From Occultella glacieicola (GTDB lineage Bacteria > Actinomycetota > Actinomycetes > Actinomycetales > Beutenbergiaceae), in NCBI RefSeq assembly GCF_004353825.1, contig NZ_SMNA01000006.1:372001-436000 (forward strand): a stretch of DNA of 64,000 nucleotides. The letters run 5' to 3'. The position numbers were made by a program, and so were the translations under genes. The notes beneath the pieces were generated by a model. It was given only the letters and a program-made list of their open reading frames with translations. It did no database searches and was not told the origin of the DNA. Shown one piece after another: positions 1-8,322 of the stretch. The first letter of the stretch is position 1. Every line of letters starts with the position of its first letter.

Positions 1-336
1 TACCTCGCCGCCGACGTGTTCACCTCGACCGCCCGTCAGGAGACGTTCGGGCTCGTGGCCCTCGAGGCCGCGGCCGCGAGCCTGCCCATCGTGTTGCGGG
101 ACATCACCGTGTTCCGGGAGTTGTTCGGCGCCGATGGCGCCCTGTTCCCCTCCGACGCCGCCGGGTTCGCCGAGGCGATCGAGGCCCTCCGTCTTGACCC
201 GGGGGTGCGCGCCACCGCCGCCGCGAACGCGGAGCAACTGGCCCACCGGTACGGCGCCGAGGTGGTCGCGCAGTCGGCGGCCGACCTGTACCGCTCCGTC
301 CTCGGAGCACCGGCCATGGCCCGCGTGCGCGGCTGA
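1..336 (+). CDS. Glycosyltransferase family 4, C-terminal end (5' truncated by window)
   Basis: The reading frame is open from base 1, so only the last 111 codons are visible. They carry the end of a GT-B (GT4-like) glycosyltransferase: the stretch around QETFGLVALEAAA is the nucleotide-sugar binding E-x7-E region, followed by PIVLRDI and a C-terminal helix typical of the fold. Such enzymes move a sugar from an NDP-sugar to lipid, sugar or protein at the cytoplasmic face of the membrane. Donor and acceptor cannot be told from this fragment. The gene converges on the dinB2-type gene, with 23 bp between them. Confidence 0.75.
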   Translation, partial: YLAADVFTSTARQETFGLVALEAAAASLPIVLRDITVFRELFGADGALFPSDAAGFAEAIEALRLDPGVRATAAANAEQLAHRYGAEVVAQSAADLYRSVLGAPAMARVRG

Positions 337-359
337 GGAGGACGCGCGGGCCGGACGGT

Positions 360-1484
360 TCAGAGCCGGCCGCGGACCGGTGTCCGCTCGGCCGGGTCAC
401 CTCCGTCGGGCATCACCATCTCGGCGCGCACCCCGAGCAGCCGCACCTCCCGCTCGGCGTCGAGCTCGGCGGCGAGGGCCAGGGCGGCGGCGACCACGTC
501 CGCGCGCTCGCGCGTGGGCGCCTGCAGCTTGCGGGCCCGGGTGAACGTGAAGAACGGGGCGTACCTGACCTTCAAGGTGACCCGGGTCACGGCCCGATCC
601 TCCGCGTCCGTGTCGGCGAACGCCTGCTCGGCCAGTTCGGTCACCGCCGCGGCCACCTGCTCCGGCGTGGTGAGGTTGCGCTGGTAGGTGGTCTCCCGGC
701 TGTGACCGCGGGCGATCCACGGGCTGTCGTCGACCTCGGCGGGGCCCTCGCCGCGGCCGAGGTCGTGATACCACCGGCCCATCCGGGGGCCGAACTCACC
801 GACGAGGAGGTCCTCGTCGGCGTCCGCGAGCTCGCGCACGGTGCGGATCCCGTGGCCGAGCAGTCGCTTGGACACCTTCGAGCCGACGCCCCAGAGCGCG
901 ATGGTGTCCCGGTCCCCCATCACCTCGAACCAGTTCGCAGCAGTCAGCACGAACATCCCGCGGGGCTTGCCGAAGTCCGTGGCGATCTTCGCGCGCACCT
1001 TGTTGTCCCCGACGCCCACCGAACAGTGCAGCTCGGTCGCGTCCAGGACGGCGGCGCGGACCCGGGCAGCGAACGTCTCAGGGTCGGCGAACATGCCCGG
1101 ATCCGCGGCGGGGGCACCGAGGAACGCCTCGTCCCAGCCGAGGACCTCCACGACCACACCGAGGCCGCGCAACGTCGCCATCACCCGCTCGGATGCCTCG
1201 TTGTAGGCGTCATGGTCCACCGGCAGGATGACCGCGTCCGGCACCTTCCGGGCGGCGATCCGCAACGGCATCCCGGACCGGGCGCCGAACTCGCGGGCCT
1301 CGTAGGAGGCGGTGGACACGACGGCGCGCTCGGTCGGGTCGCCCCGGCCGCCGACGATCACCGGCTTGCCGGCGAGCTCCGGCCGGCGGAGCACCTCGAC
1401 GGCGGCGATGAACTGGTCCAGGTCGACGTGCAGCACCCGGTGCTCGGTGGTGCCGGGCGTGCTGTGGCCCGGCTCGGCGCTCAT
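360..1484 (-). CDS. dinB2: Y-family DNA polymerase, DinB2-type
   Basis: This 374-residue protein copies damaged DNA as a Y-family translesion polymerase. Palm metal ligands are visible as D21-L-D23 (HVDLDQF) and D118-E119 (GWDEAFLG). Residue 26 is isoleucine where E. coli DinB has the steric-gate Phe13; mycobacterial DinB2 has an aliphatic residue there and readily inserts ribonucleotides. No clamp-binding QLxLPL/QLxLF motif is seen at the C-terminus, which also fits DinB2. I chose the ATG at 1484; an upstream in-frame start at 1520 would add 12 unconserved residues. No good LexA box lies upstream, only a weak half-site, so SOS control is doubtful. A second, canonical DinB lies at 17322-18584. 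Confidence 0.88.
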   Translation of the reverse strand: MSAEPGHSTPGTTEHRVLHVDLDQFIAAVEVLRRPELAGKPVIVGGRGDPTERAVVSTASYEAREFGARSGMPLRIAARKVPDAVILPVDHDAYNEASERVMATLRGLGVVVEVLGWDEAFLGAPAADPGMFADPETFAARVRAAVLDATELHCSVGVGDNKVRAKIATDFGKPRGMFVLTAANWFEVMGDRDTIALWGVGSKVSKRLLGHGIRTVRELADADEDLLVGEFGPRMGRWYHDLGRGEGPAEVDDSPWIARGHSRETTYQRNLTTPEQVAAAVTELAEQAFADTDAEDRAVTRVTLKVRYAPFFTFTRARKLQAPTRERADVVAAALALAAELDAEREVRLLGVRAEMVMPDGGDPAERTPVRGRL

Positions 1485-1550
1485 ACGTTCAGTCTTGCGC
1501 CGATGCCGGGCCTCTGTCACGCCCGCAGACGATGTTCGCCGCGTCGCCTG

Positions 1551-2522
1551 CTACCAGGCGTAGTCCTCCGGCGCCGTGCGGTGGCCGGGGAAGATCTCAT
1601 CCAGTCGCGCGAGCGCGTCGGCGTCGAGGGTGACGTCCACGGCCCGGACGGCGGAGTCGAGCTGGTCCTGCACCCGCGGGCCGACGATGGGAGCCGTGAC
1701 CGCTGCCTGGTGCAGCAGCCAGGCGAGCGCCACGTCCCCGGCCGGGTGGCCGAGCTCGTCGGCGAAGTCCTCGTACGCCTGCACCGCTTCGCGCCGGTCC
1801 TCGAGCACCTGGGCGGCCCGGCCGGTGGTACGGCGCACCCCGTCGCGCTCCTTGCGCAGCACGCCACCGAGCAGCCCGCCCTGGAGTGGGGACCACGGCA
1901 GGATGCCGAGGCCGTAGTGCTGCGCGGCGGGGATCACCTCGAGCTCGATGGACCGGGTGGCCAGGTTGTACAGCGACTGCTCCGAGACGAGGCCGAAGGT
2001 GTTCCGGGCCGCAGCGGCGGCCTGGGCCTGGGCGATGTGCCAGCCGGCGAAGTTCGAGGAACCGGCGTACAGGATCTTGCCCTGGGCGATCGCGACGTCG
2101 ACCGCCTGCCAGATCTCCTCCCAGGGCGTGTTCCGGTCCACGTGGTGGAACTGGTACAGGTCCACGTAGTCGGTCTGCAGCCGCTTCAGGCTCGCGTCCA
2201 GGGCCCGGCGGATGTTCAGGGCGGACAGCTTGCCCTCATTCGGCCAGTCGCCCATCTCCCCGTACACCTTGGTCGCGAGGACGGTGCGTTCCCGCCGTCC
2301 GCCACCCTGGGCGAACCAGTTGCCGAGGATCTGCTCGGTGATCCCCTCACCCTTCTTGCCGCCGTACCCGTTCGCGGTGTCGAAGAAGTTGATGCCGCTG
2401 GCGTGCGCGGAGTCCATGATGGCGTGCGCGTCCGGCTCGGTGGTGTGCGGGCCGAAGTTCATCGTGCCCAGGCAGATGCGGCTGACGGACAGGCCGGTGC
2501 GGCCGAGGTGGGTGTAATCCAT
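1551..2522 (-). CDS. Aldo/keto reductase (AKR, YajO/KvbB-like)
   Basis: A 323-residue NADP-dependent aldo/keto reductase with a TIM-barrel fold. It opens with YTHLGRTGLSVSRICLGTM, and the catalytic tetrad is readable: Asp and Tyr in FFDTANGYGG, Lys in LATKVYG, His in LYQFHHVD. The cofactor-binding end (GPRVQDQLDSAV) is present, so the protein looks complete. The start at 2522 is the ATG just before the conserved N-terminal strand; the open frame extends upstream but is not family-like. The substrate is unknown. It lies divergent to the SMP-30 gene with about 90 bp between starts, so a shared promoter region for sugar or lactone metabolism is possible. Two other AKRs of different subfamilies are in the window. 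Confidence 0.88.
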   Translation of the reverse strand: MDYTHLGRTGLSVSRICLGTMNFGPHTTEPDAHAIMDSAHASGINFFDTANGYGGKKGEGITEQILGNWFAQGGGRRERTVLATKVYGEMGDWPNEGKLSALNIRRALDASLKRLQTDYVDLYQFHHVDRNTPWEEIWQAVDVAIAQGKILYAGSSNFAGWHIAQAQAAAAARNTFGLVSEQSLYNLATRSIELEVIPAAQHYGLGILPWSPLQGGLLGGVLRKERDGVRRTTGRAAQVLEDRREAVQAYEDFADELGHPAGDVALAWLLHQAAVTAPIVGPRVQDQLDSAVRAVDVTLDADALARLDEIFPGHRTAPEDYAW

Positions 2523-2611
2523 GTCACCCAGCCTTGCGCGCCCATGGCGGCGGCGCAACGTCGTCCACGGGCCGGACGTGCCCGCCACCCCGCCCGAGCC
2601 GACGATCGTGC

Positions 2612-3568
2612 ATGATGGCGGCCATGCATCGACGCACGGCAGGCGGCCCCGACGTGGCCACGATCAGGACCGAGTGGGAGATCAGGGACGAGCGGTTCCG
2701 TGGCATCGGTGGGGACCGCTTCGTCCGGGTCCTCTTCGACGGCGGCCGCTGGCTCGAGGGACCGGCGTACTCTCCCGCCTGGCGCTCGCTTCTGTTCTCC
2801 GACATTCCGAACGACCGGGTGCTGCGCTACGACGAGACGACCGGCGCCGTCGGGGTCTGGCGGGAGCCGGCCCACTACGCGAACGGACGCACGCTCGACC
2901 GGGCCGGGCGCATCGTCTCCTGCGAGCACGGGAGCCGCTCGGTCACCAGGGTCGAGCCGGACGGCACTCGCACGGTGCTGGCCGACGCCTGGGACGGCCA
3001 CCGGCTGAACAGCCCGAACGACGTGGTAGCCCGGGCCGACGGCAGCATCTGGTTCACCGACCCCAGCTACGGCATCGACACCGTCTACGAGGGACACCGG
3101 GCCGAGACCGAGACCGGAGGGTGCCATGTGTACCGGGTTGGGAGCGACGGCACCGTGGCCCGGGTGGCCGAGGACTTCGACCGGCCGAACGGCCTCGCTT
3201 TCAGCGCCGACGAGCAAACCCTGTACGTCACCGACACCGGGCGGCGGCACCTGCGTCGGTTCAGTGCGGGCACAGCGGGCGATGACGCCCCAGTTCTCAG
3301 CGGCGGCGACGTGATCGCGGAGTGCGACGCGGGCGGCTACGACGGGATCCGCGTCGACGCCGCGGGCCGGATCTGGGGCGCCGCCGCCGACGGCCTGCAC
3401 TGCCTGGCCCCCGACGGCACGCTGCTCGGCAAGCTGAGGCTCCCGGAGATCTGCTCGAACCTGACGTTCGGCGGACCGCGCGGGAACACCCTGTTCGTCA
3501 CGGCCACGAACACCCTCTACGCAGTGATGGTGAACGTCACCGGCGCGCGCTACCCGGCGGGCCGATGA
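2612..3568 (+). CDS. SMP-30/gluconolactonase family lactonase
   Basis: A six-bladed beta-propeller of the SMP-30/gluconolactonase/LRE family, which hydrolyses sugar lactones using one divalent metal. The family landmarks are in order: Glu in WLEGPAY, Asn in LNSPNDVV, Asn in RPNGLAFS, and Asp in YVTDTG near the end of blade four, matching the E/N/N/D metal site. ATGs at 2612, 2615 and 2624 are all in frame; 2624 gives a start nearer to the conserved region. No signal peptide is seen, so it is likely cytoplasmic. Its neighbour is a divergent AKR, which would fit oxidation of a sugar followed by lactone opening, but that pairing is inferred. Confidence 0.85.
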   Translation: MMAAMHRRTAGGPDVATIRTEWEIRDERFRGIGGDRFVRVLFDGGRWLEGPAYSPAWRSLLFSDIPNDRVLRYDETTGAVGVWREPAHYANGRTLDRAGRIVSCEHGSRSVTRVEPDGTRTVLADAWDGHRLNSPNDVVARADGSIWFTDPSYGIDTVYEGHRAETETGGCHVYRVGSDGTVARVAEDFDRPNGLAFSADEQTLYVTDTGRRHLRRFSAGTAGDDAPVLSGGDVIAECDAGGYDGIRVDAAGRIWGAAADGLHCLAPDGTLLGKLRLPEICSNLTFGGPRGNTLFVTATNTLYAVMVNVTGARYPAGR

Positions 3569-3601
3569 GCCGCTGAACCTCGGCGGCGCGGGACCGGCCG
3601 T

Positions 3602-4660
3602 TCAGGCGAACGTGATCTCGATCAGGTGCGGGACGTAGACGGACGAGTCGATGAAGGTCATGTAGGTGATCCTCCCGCCGTCGCGGGCGAACTCGGGGTG
3701 CTCCTTGCCGGCGTTGAACAGCGAGTCCGGCCGGGCCGACTCCGGGCGGAACACCACCTGCGGCTCACTCCATGGCCCCGTGATCGCCGGGGCGGTGCGG
3801 ATGACCAGCTGGTTCTCCCGCCGGTAGGTCGTCAGCGAGATGAACGCTCCGAGGTGCTCGTTCCAGGACGAGGACATCTCGTTCGGGACGTCCGAGAACA
3901 GGCATGCGGTCGGGGTGAAGGTCCGTCCCCACCGCGGCCGCACGTCCGGTCGCGCCAGGGTCGGCGCCTCGACCAGGTAGGAGTAGGCGGAGATGTCCTC
4001 GATGTCCTCGGGCCGGACCCGGGCCAGGTACATGTCCCCGGACGACTTCTCCTCGGGCTGGATGGAGCCCCACAGGTAGAGGTACTCGTCGTGCCGTTGC
4101 ACCCACACCCCGAAGCCGGGCTCATCGCCCTTCCACCACTCGTAGCTGCCGTCCGGTGCGGGCAACCGCTCGAAGTCGTGGTCCGGACCCGCCTTGGCCA
4201 CACCCATGCCGTCCAGGACGAAGGTCTCGAACACGTCGACCTCCTGATCCATGGTGATGCGGTGGTAGTAGAGGTACAACTCGTCGCCGACCCGGGCGCC
4301 GTGGATCGCCCACAGCCGCTGCCGTGCCCTGTGCTCGGGCGGGATGAACGGGATCAACTGGCGGGCCCGGGCACCGCCCGGCTCGGTGAGGTACCGGAAC
4401 TCGGTGACCCCGCTCGAGATGTCCTGCAACGGCACGATCGCCCCGGTGTTGGACAGCACCTCGGTGAGTTCGAACCCCCGGATGGAGTCGAACGGCCCCT
4501 CGATGGTGTCCCCGAAGATCCAGAACGTGGTGCCGTCGGCCAGTTCCACCGAGCTCACGGCGTCCTGGCCGGTGATGTCGACGTCGTTCCTCAGGAACTG
4601 GACACCGAGATCCCGCACCGTCGCCACCAGCGGACTGTCCGGCAGGTTCGGACCGGTCAT
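3602..4660 (-). CDS. DUF4185-like five-bladed beta-propeller protein
   Basis: A 352-residue protein that I place in the DUF4185-like propeller group because of the early FWIFGDT motif, the middle YLWGSIQPE strand and the late EHLGAFISLTTY and ITGPWSEPQ segments typical of five-bladed glycoside-hydrolase propellers. Some DUF4185 members are endo-D-arabinanases (GH183) that cut mycobacterial arabinan. Most of those are secreted, whereas this one has no signal peptide, so its substrate is uncertain. The stop is 34 bp from the convergent SMP-30 gene. The start codon lies 8 bp after the stop of the upstream oxidoreductase on the same strand, so the two may be co-transcribed. Confidence 0.6.
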   Translation of the reverse strand: MTGPNLPDSPLVATVRDLGVQFLRNDVDITGQDAVSSVELADGTTFWIFGDTIEGPFDSIRGFELTEVLSNTGAIVPLQDISSGVTEFRYLTEPGGARARQLIPFIPPEHRARQRLWAIHGARVGDELYLYYHRITMDQEVDVFETFVLDGMGVAKAGPDHDFERLPAPDGSYEWWKGDEPGFGVWVQRHDEYLYLWGSIQPEEKSSGDMYLARVRPEDIEDISAYSYLVEAPTLARPDVRPRWGRTFTPTACLFSDVPNEMSSSWNEHLGAFISLTTYRRENQLVIRTAPAITGPWSEPQVVFRPESARPDSLFNAGKEHPEFARDGGRITYMTFIDSSVYVPHLIEITFA

Positions 4661-4667
4661 CGCCGCC

Positions 4668-6173
4668 TCACTCCCCCACGAAGCCGGGTCGCCCGTAGGC
4701 CTCGAGCAGACGCAGCCAGACCTCGCTCATCGTCGGGTAGGACGGGACCGCGTGCCAGAGACGGTGCAACGGCACCTCCCCGACCACGGCGACCGTCGCC
4801 GAGTGCAGCAGCTCGGAGACGTCCTGGCCCACGAACGTGGCGCCGACGAGCACCCCCCGATCGGTGTCGACGACGATCCGCGCCGTGCCCGTGTAGTCGT
4901 CGGCCTGCAGGGACCCCCCGGCGGTCTGGCCGATCTCGTAGTCGAGCACCCGGGTGTTCAGACCGGCCCGCTGCGCGGCGGCCGCGGTGAGCCCGATCGA
5001 GGCCACCTCGGGGTCGGCGAACATCACCTGCGGCACGCTGCGGTGATCGGCCGTGGCCACGTGGGCACCCCAGGCCGCGTCCTCGACCGCCCGGCCCCGG
5101 GCGCGTGCCGCGATCACGTCGCCGGCGGCACGGGCCTGGTACTTGCCCTGATGGGTGAGCAGAGCCCGGTGGTTCGCGTCACCGACCGCGTACAGCCAGT
5201 CGATCGGGGCGTCGCCGGGCCCGAGGACCCGCAACGTGTCGTCGGTGGGCAGCCAGTCGCCGTCACGGAGCCCGACGGCGTCGAGGCCGAAGTCGTCCGT
5301 GCGCGGTTCGCGGCCGGTCGCCACGAGCACCTCGTCCACGGTGAGCGTGCCGCCGTCCGTCAGCGCGAGGGTCACCTCGCCGCCCGCCTCCGGGCGGGTC
5401 ACCTCGTCGACACTGACGCCGAGGCGCACGTCGACCCCGGCCTCGCGCAGCCCGGCGCCGACGAGTTCGGCGGCGAAAGGTTCCTCCTTGGCGAGCAGGC
5501 CGCTGCGCACCAGGAGCGTGACCCTCGCGCCCAGGTCCGCGTACGCGGTGGCCATCTCGACGGCCACCACCCCGCCGCCGATGATGGCCAGCCGGCCGGG
5601 GATCTCCGTCGCGGACGTGGCCTCGCGCGAGGTCCACGGGCACGCGGCCCGCAGGCCCGGCGTGTCGGGTACCGCGGCGCGCGACCCCGTGCAGACCGCG
5701 ACGGCGTGCCGAGCCCGCACCGTGCGGACGGTGACCTCGCTCGCGTCGTCGCCGGCCGCCGTCGGGGTCCTCACCTCGACGAGCCGCTCGCCGACCAGGC
5801 GCCCACGCCCACGAAGCAACTCGATGCCCGCGGAGGCCAGCCACTCGACCTGGCCGGAGTCGTCCCAGTCGCTCGTGAACGACGTGCGCCGCGCGAGCAC
5901 GGCGGCGACGTCCAGTGGGCCGGTGACGGCCTCCTTCGCGCCCGCGACCCGCTGCGCGGCCCGACGGACCGCTCCGCTGCGCAGCAGTGCCTTCGACGGC
6001 ATGCACGCCCAGTACGAGCAGTCGCCGCCGACGAGTTCGTGCTCCACGAGCAGGACGCTGAGTCCGCCCTGGACCGCTCGGTCGGCGACGTTCTCCCCGA
6101 CCGCGCCGCCGCCGATCACGATCAGGTCGTACTCCGGCTCGTCCCGGTCCTGCGTGGCACCCTGCTCGGACAT
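4668..6173 (-). CDS. Class I pyridine nucleotide-disulfide oxidoreductase (Lpd/MerA-like)
   Basis: A 501-residue FAD/NAD(P)-binding disulfide reductase. The N-terminal Rossmann motif is DLIVIGGGAVGEN, the redox-active Cys pair is spaced C-x4-C in GGDCSYWACMPSK, the second dinucleotide fold is LAIIGGGVVAVEMA, and the FAD-binding DWLYAVGDAN follows. At the dimer interface the usual HPTLSE of lipoamide dehydrogenase is YPTMSE: the catalytic His is a Tyr, so normal lipoamide dehydrogenase activity is unlikely. A mercuric- or quinone-reductase-like role is possible. A strong Shine-Dalgarno GAGGAG precedes the ATG at 6173. There is no linked 2-oxoacid dehydrogenase or mer gene. Confidence 0.85.
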   Translation of the reverse strand: MSEQGATQDRDEPEYDLIVIGGGAVGENVADRAVQGGLSVLLVEHELVGGDCSYWACMPSKALLRSGAVRRAAQRVAGAKEAVTGPLDVAAVLARRTSFTSDWDDSGQVEWLASAGIELLRGRGRLVGERLVEVRTPTAAGDDASEVTVRTVRARHAVAVCTGSRAAVPDTPGLRAACPWTSREATSATEIPGRLAIIGGGVVAVEMATAYADLGARVTLLVRSGLLAKEEPFAAELVGAGLREAGVDVRLGVSVDEVTRPEAGGEVTLALTDGGTLTVDEVLVATGREPRTDDFGLDAVGLRDGDWLPTDDTLRVLGPGDAPIDWLYAVGDANHRALLTHQGKYQARAAGDVIAARARGRAVEDAAWGAHVATADHRSVPQVMFADPEVASIGLTAAAAQRAGLNTRVLDYEIGQTAGGSLQADDYTGTARIVVDTDRGVLVGATFVGQDVSELLHSATVAVVGEVPLHRLWHAVPSYPTMSEVWLRLLEAYGRPGFVGE

Positions 6174-6802
6174 GTGCTTCTCCTCGGCGGATCGACCTCC
6201 GGGCCGCCGGCTCCGCCTCAGTCATCGACCGGCCCGTTCGCACCCTAGCCCGCGCCCCGCCGGCCCGATAGGTCAACCCGGTCCACCGAGCGTGGGTGTG
6301 CGTCATGGATGTGGTGTCAGCGCGTTGGTGCGGGTCAGCGAGTGTCTCCGGCGTGCTGTACACGATCAGATCCGGTCGGCGCGCAGGTCGGGAGGTTCTG
6401 GGGGGAGCGGGCTGTTGAGGCACGGGGTGGCTGGAGCGAGCACGTGCCTGTCGTGGGCGCTGGGTGCGTTCGGCCCGATAAGGGGGTGTGGTGCGCGCTC
6501 GCAGCGCCACACCCCGCTTCACCCTCGGCCGGTGCCCGCCCGTTCGGGTCCCTTGTGGTGTGATCGCGACGTGTCGGGCGCGTCGTTGTCGCACCGTTAC
6601 GGTGTCGCGGCCCTGGGGCGAGCGAGGAGGAGGGTGGGCCTGGGGTGCGGCATGCCCAGGGTCGAGGTGGGTGCGCGTCATCTGATGGCACCACCACACA
6701 CCTGACGCACACCCACCGAGCAGGCCCCGATGAGCCGGTGTCGGCACGTCCCGTTACGCTCGGGCCCATGCCAGCGACACTTCGCCGACCCTCGCCGATG
6801 CC
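6174..6802. other. Gene-free stretch between oxidoreductase and osmoprotectant operon
   Basis: This 629-bp stretch has no ORF that looks like a protein. The first ~110 bp would hold the promoter of the leftward oxidoreductase. The rest is dominated by an inverted-repeat-bounded element (6283-6720, listed separately) with internal hairpins. The last ~80 bp would hold the promoter and leader of the osmoprotectant operon. I see no clear -35/-10 pair for either gene. Confidence 0.5.
6283..6720. repeat. Non-coding MITE-like element with inverted ends and internal hairpins
   Basis: A 14-nt sequence GTGGGTGTGCGTCA at 6292-6305 recurs as an exact reverse complement at 6703-6716, and the similarity continues inward (tgtggtg, then tcag). 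An 8-bp direct repeat CCACCGAG lies at 6283-6290 and 6713-6720, resembling a target-site duplication, though on the right it overlaps the inverted repeat. The right end has a second, inverted copy of the motif (6666-6680) that can pair with 6703-6717 through 14 of 15 positions. Another strong hairpin lies at about 6483-6515. No transposase is encoded. It could be a miniature transposable element or a structured RNA. Confidence 0.45.
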
Positions 6803-7630
6803 GTGATCGAGTTCCGCGGTGTCGGGAAGCGCTTCGCAGACGGGACGGACGCCGTCATCGACTTCAGCCTGGTGATGCCCTCGCACCGGGTGACCGTGCT
6901 CGTGGGGTCTTCGGGCTCCGGCAAGACGACGATCCTGCGGATGATCAACCGGATGGTCGACGCCACCGTGGGCACGGTCGAGATCGACGGGGAGGACGTC
7001 GCCACCCTCGAACCGGTCCAGCTGCGACGCCGGATCGGCTACGTCATGCAGAGCGGCGGCCTGCTGCCGCACCGCCGGGTCCTGGACAACATCACGACCG
7101 TGCCGCGGCTCAACGGGATGGGCCGCGCCGAGGCCGACGAACGCGGACTGTCCCTGATGGACACCGTCGGTCTCGACCGCACCCTGGCCCGGCGCTACCC
7201 GCATCAGCTCTCCGGCGGGCAGCAGCAGCGGGTCGGGGTGGCCCGCGGGCTCGCCGTCGACCCGAACATCCTGCTCATGGACGAGCCGTTCGGTGCGGTC
7301 GACCCGATCGTGCGCGCGGACCTGCAGGCCGAGTTGCTGCGGCTGCAGCGGGACATCGGCAAGACGGTCGTGTTCGTCACCCATGACATCGACGAGGCGT
7401 TCCTGCTCGGGGACCAGGTCGTGATCCTGTCCACCGGTGGTGTGATCGCCCAGCAGGGCACGCCGGCCGAGATCCTCGCGAACCCGGCCAGCGACTTCGT
7501 GGCCGACTTCGTCGGCGCCGACCGCGGCCGACGGGCTCTGCGGGTCGTCGAGCAGGACGGAAGGCGGGTGGTGGTGGACGGGGACGGGCGGGCCGCCGGC
7601 GTGCTCACCGACGATCCGGCGGCCCGGTGA
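6803..7630 (+). CDS. opuCA: Osmoprotectant (glycine betaine/choline) ABC transporter ATPase
   Basis: A 275-residue ATPase of the ProV/OpuCA type that powers uptake of quaternary ammonium osmolytes. Walker A is GSSGSGKT at residues 35-42, the signature is LSGGQQQR, Walker B is ILLMDEP and the H-loop is FVTHDIDEA. The C-terminal region is short (about 40 residues after the ATPase core), so the tandem CBS ionic-strength sensors of long OpuA/OpuCA proteins are missing. The GTG start at 6803 begins exactly at the family's first strand. The stop overlaps the next start (GTGA), which begins a four-gene translationally coupled operon: ATPase, permease, permease, binding protein. Confidence 0.88.
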   Translation: MIEFRGVGKRFADGTDAVIDFSLVMPSHRVTVLVGSSGSGKTTILRMINRMVDATVGTVEIDGEDVATLEPVQLRRRIGYVMQSGGLLPHRRVLDNITTVPRLNGMGRAEADERGLSLMDTVGLDRTLARRYPHQLSGGQQQRVGVARGLAVDPNILLMDEPFGAVDPIVRADLQAELLRLQRDIGKTVVFVTHDIDEAFLLGDQVVILSTGGVIAQQGTPAEILANPASDFVADFVGADRGRRALRVVEQDGRRVVVDGDGRAAGVLTDDPAAR

Positions 7631-8322
7631 ACTGGGTCGGCGCCAACCTCGACCTCGTCGTCGAGCTGACGTTGACGCACGCGCGGCTCAGCATCGTCCC
7701 GATCCTGGTCGGGTTCGTCGTGGCCGTACCGCTCGGGGTGTTCGCGTGGCGGTTCCGCTGGGCCAGGGGGGTGACACTGACCGTGGTCGGCCTGCTGTAC
7801 ACGATCCCCTCGCTCGCCCTGTTCGTGCTCCTGCCGCCGATCATCGGGATCAGTTTCCTCAGTGAGCTCAACGTGACGATCGCCCTGAGCATCTACGCCG
7901 TCGCCCTGATGACCCGGTCCGCGACCGAGGCACTGGAGTCGGTCGACCCGGCCGTCCGGGGCGCCGCGAACGCGATGGGCTATTCGGGGTGGGGCCGGTT
8001 CTGGGCGGTGGACCTGCCATTGGCCGGCCCGGTGCTGCTCGCGGGCCTGCGGGTGGTCTCGGTGAGCACGGTCAGCCTCGTCACCGTCGGGGTCCTCGTG
8101 GGTAGCCGCAACCTCGGCTACCTGTTCATGAACGGTCTGCAGCGTGGCATCGTCGCCGAGATCGCGACCGGGATCGTGATGACCGTGCTGATCGCGGTGG
8201 CGTTCGACCTGCTCCTCGCCCTCGTCGGGCGGCTCGCGATGCCCTGGACCCAGGGCGCCGGCGGTGGTCGCCGCTCCCGGCGGGTGGCCCGGCGGATCGC
8301 CCTCACGGAGGGCCCGACGTGA
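7627..8322 (+). CDS. opuCB: Osmoprotectant ABC transporter permease 1
   Basis: A 231-residue integral membrane protein of the BPD-transporter (ProW/OpuCB) family with about five or six hydrophobic segments. The EAA loop that contacts the ATPase is near EALESVDPAVRGAANAMGYSGWGRFW. It forms a heterodimeric channel with the next gene product. Its GTG start overlaps the ATPase stop and its stop overlaps the start of the second permease, so expression is coupled. It starts with no signal peptide and goes straight into a first helix (LSIVPILVGFVVAVPLGV). Substrate class is assigned from the operon, not from this protein alone. Confidence 0.87.
   Translation: MNWVGANLDLVVELTLTHARLSIVPILVGFVVAVPLGVFAWRFRWARGVTLTVVGLLYTIPSLALFVLLPPIIGISFLSELNVTIALSIYAVALMTRSATEALESVDPAVRGAANAMGYSGWGRFWAVDLPLAGPVLLAGLRVVSVSTVSLVTVGVLVGSRNLGYLFMNGLQRGIVAEIATGIVMTVLIAVAFDLLLALVGRLAMPWTQGAGGGRRSRRVARRIALTEGPT

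Noticed and set aside
1485-1550. LexA box upstream of the DinB2-type gene
   Set aside because: Only a half-site (GTTCG) is present; the second half does not match.
702-2615. 637-codon plus-strand open frame
   Set aside because: It lies antisense to the DinB2-type polymerase and aldo/keto reductase, and its translation has no family-like motifs and heavy His/Val/Arg bias. It is a GC-rich shadow.
3569-3601. Terminator between SMP-30 and DUF4185 genes
   Set aside because: Only a 5-bp stem (GCCGC/GCGGC) is visible, which is too weak to call.
6335-6700. Minus-strand open frames through the inverted-repeat element
   Set aside because: They are Thr/Arg/Pro-rich with no start context and no family resemblance, and the element is better explained by its inverted repeats.
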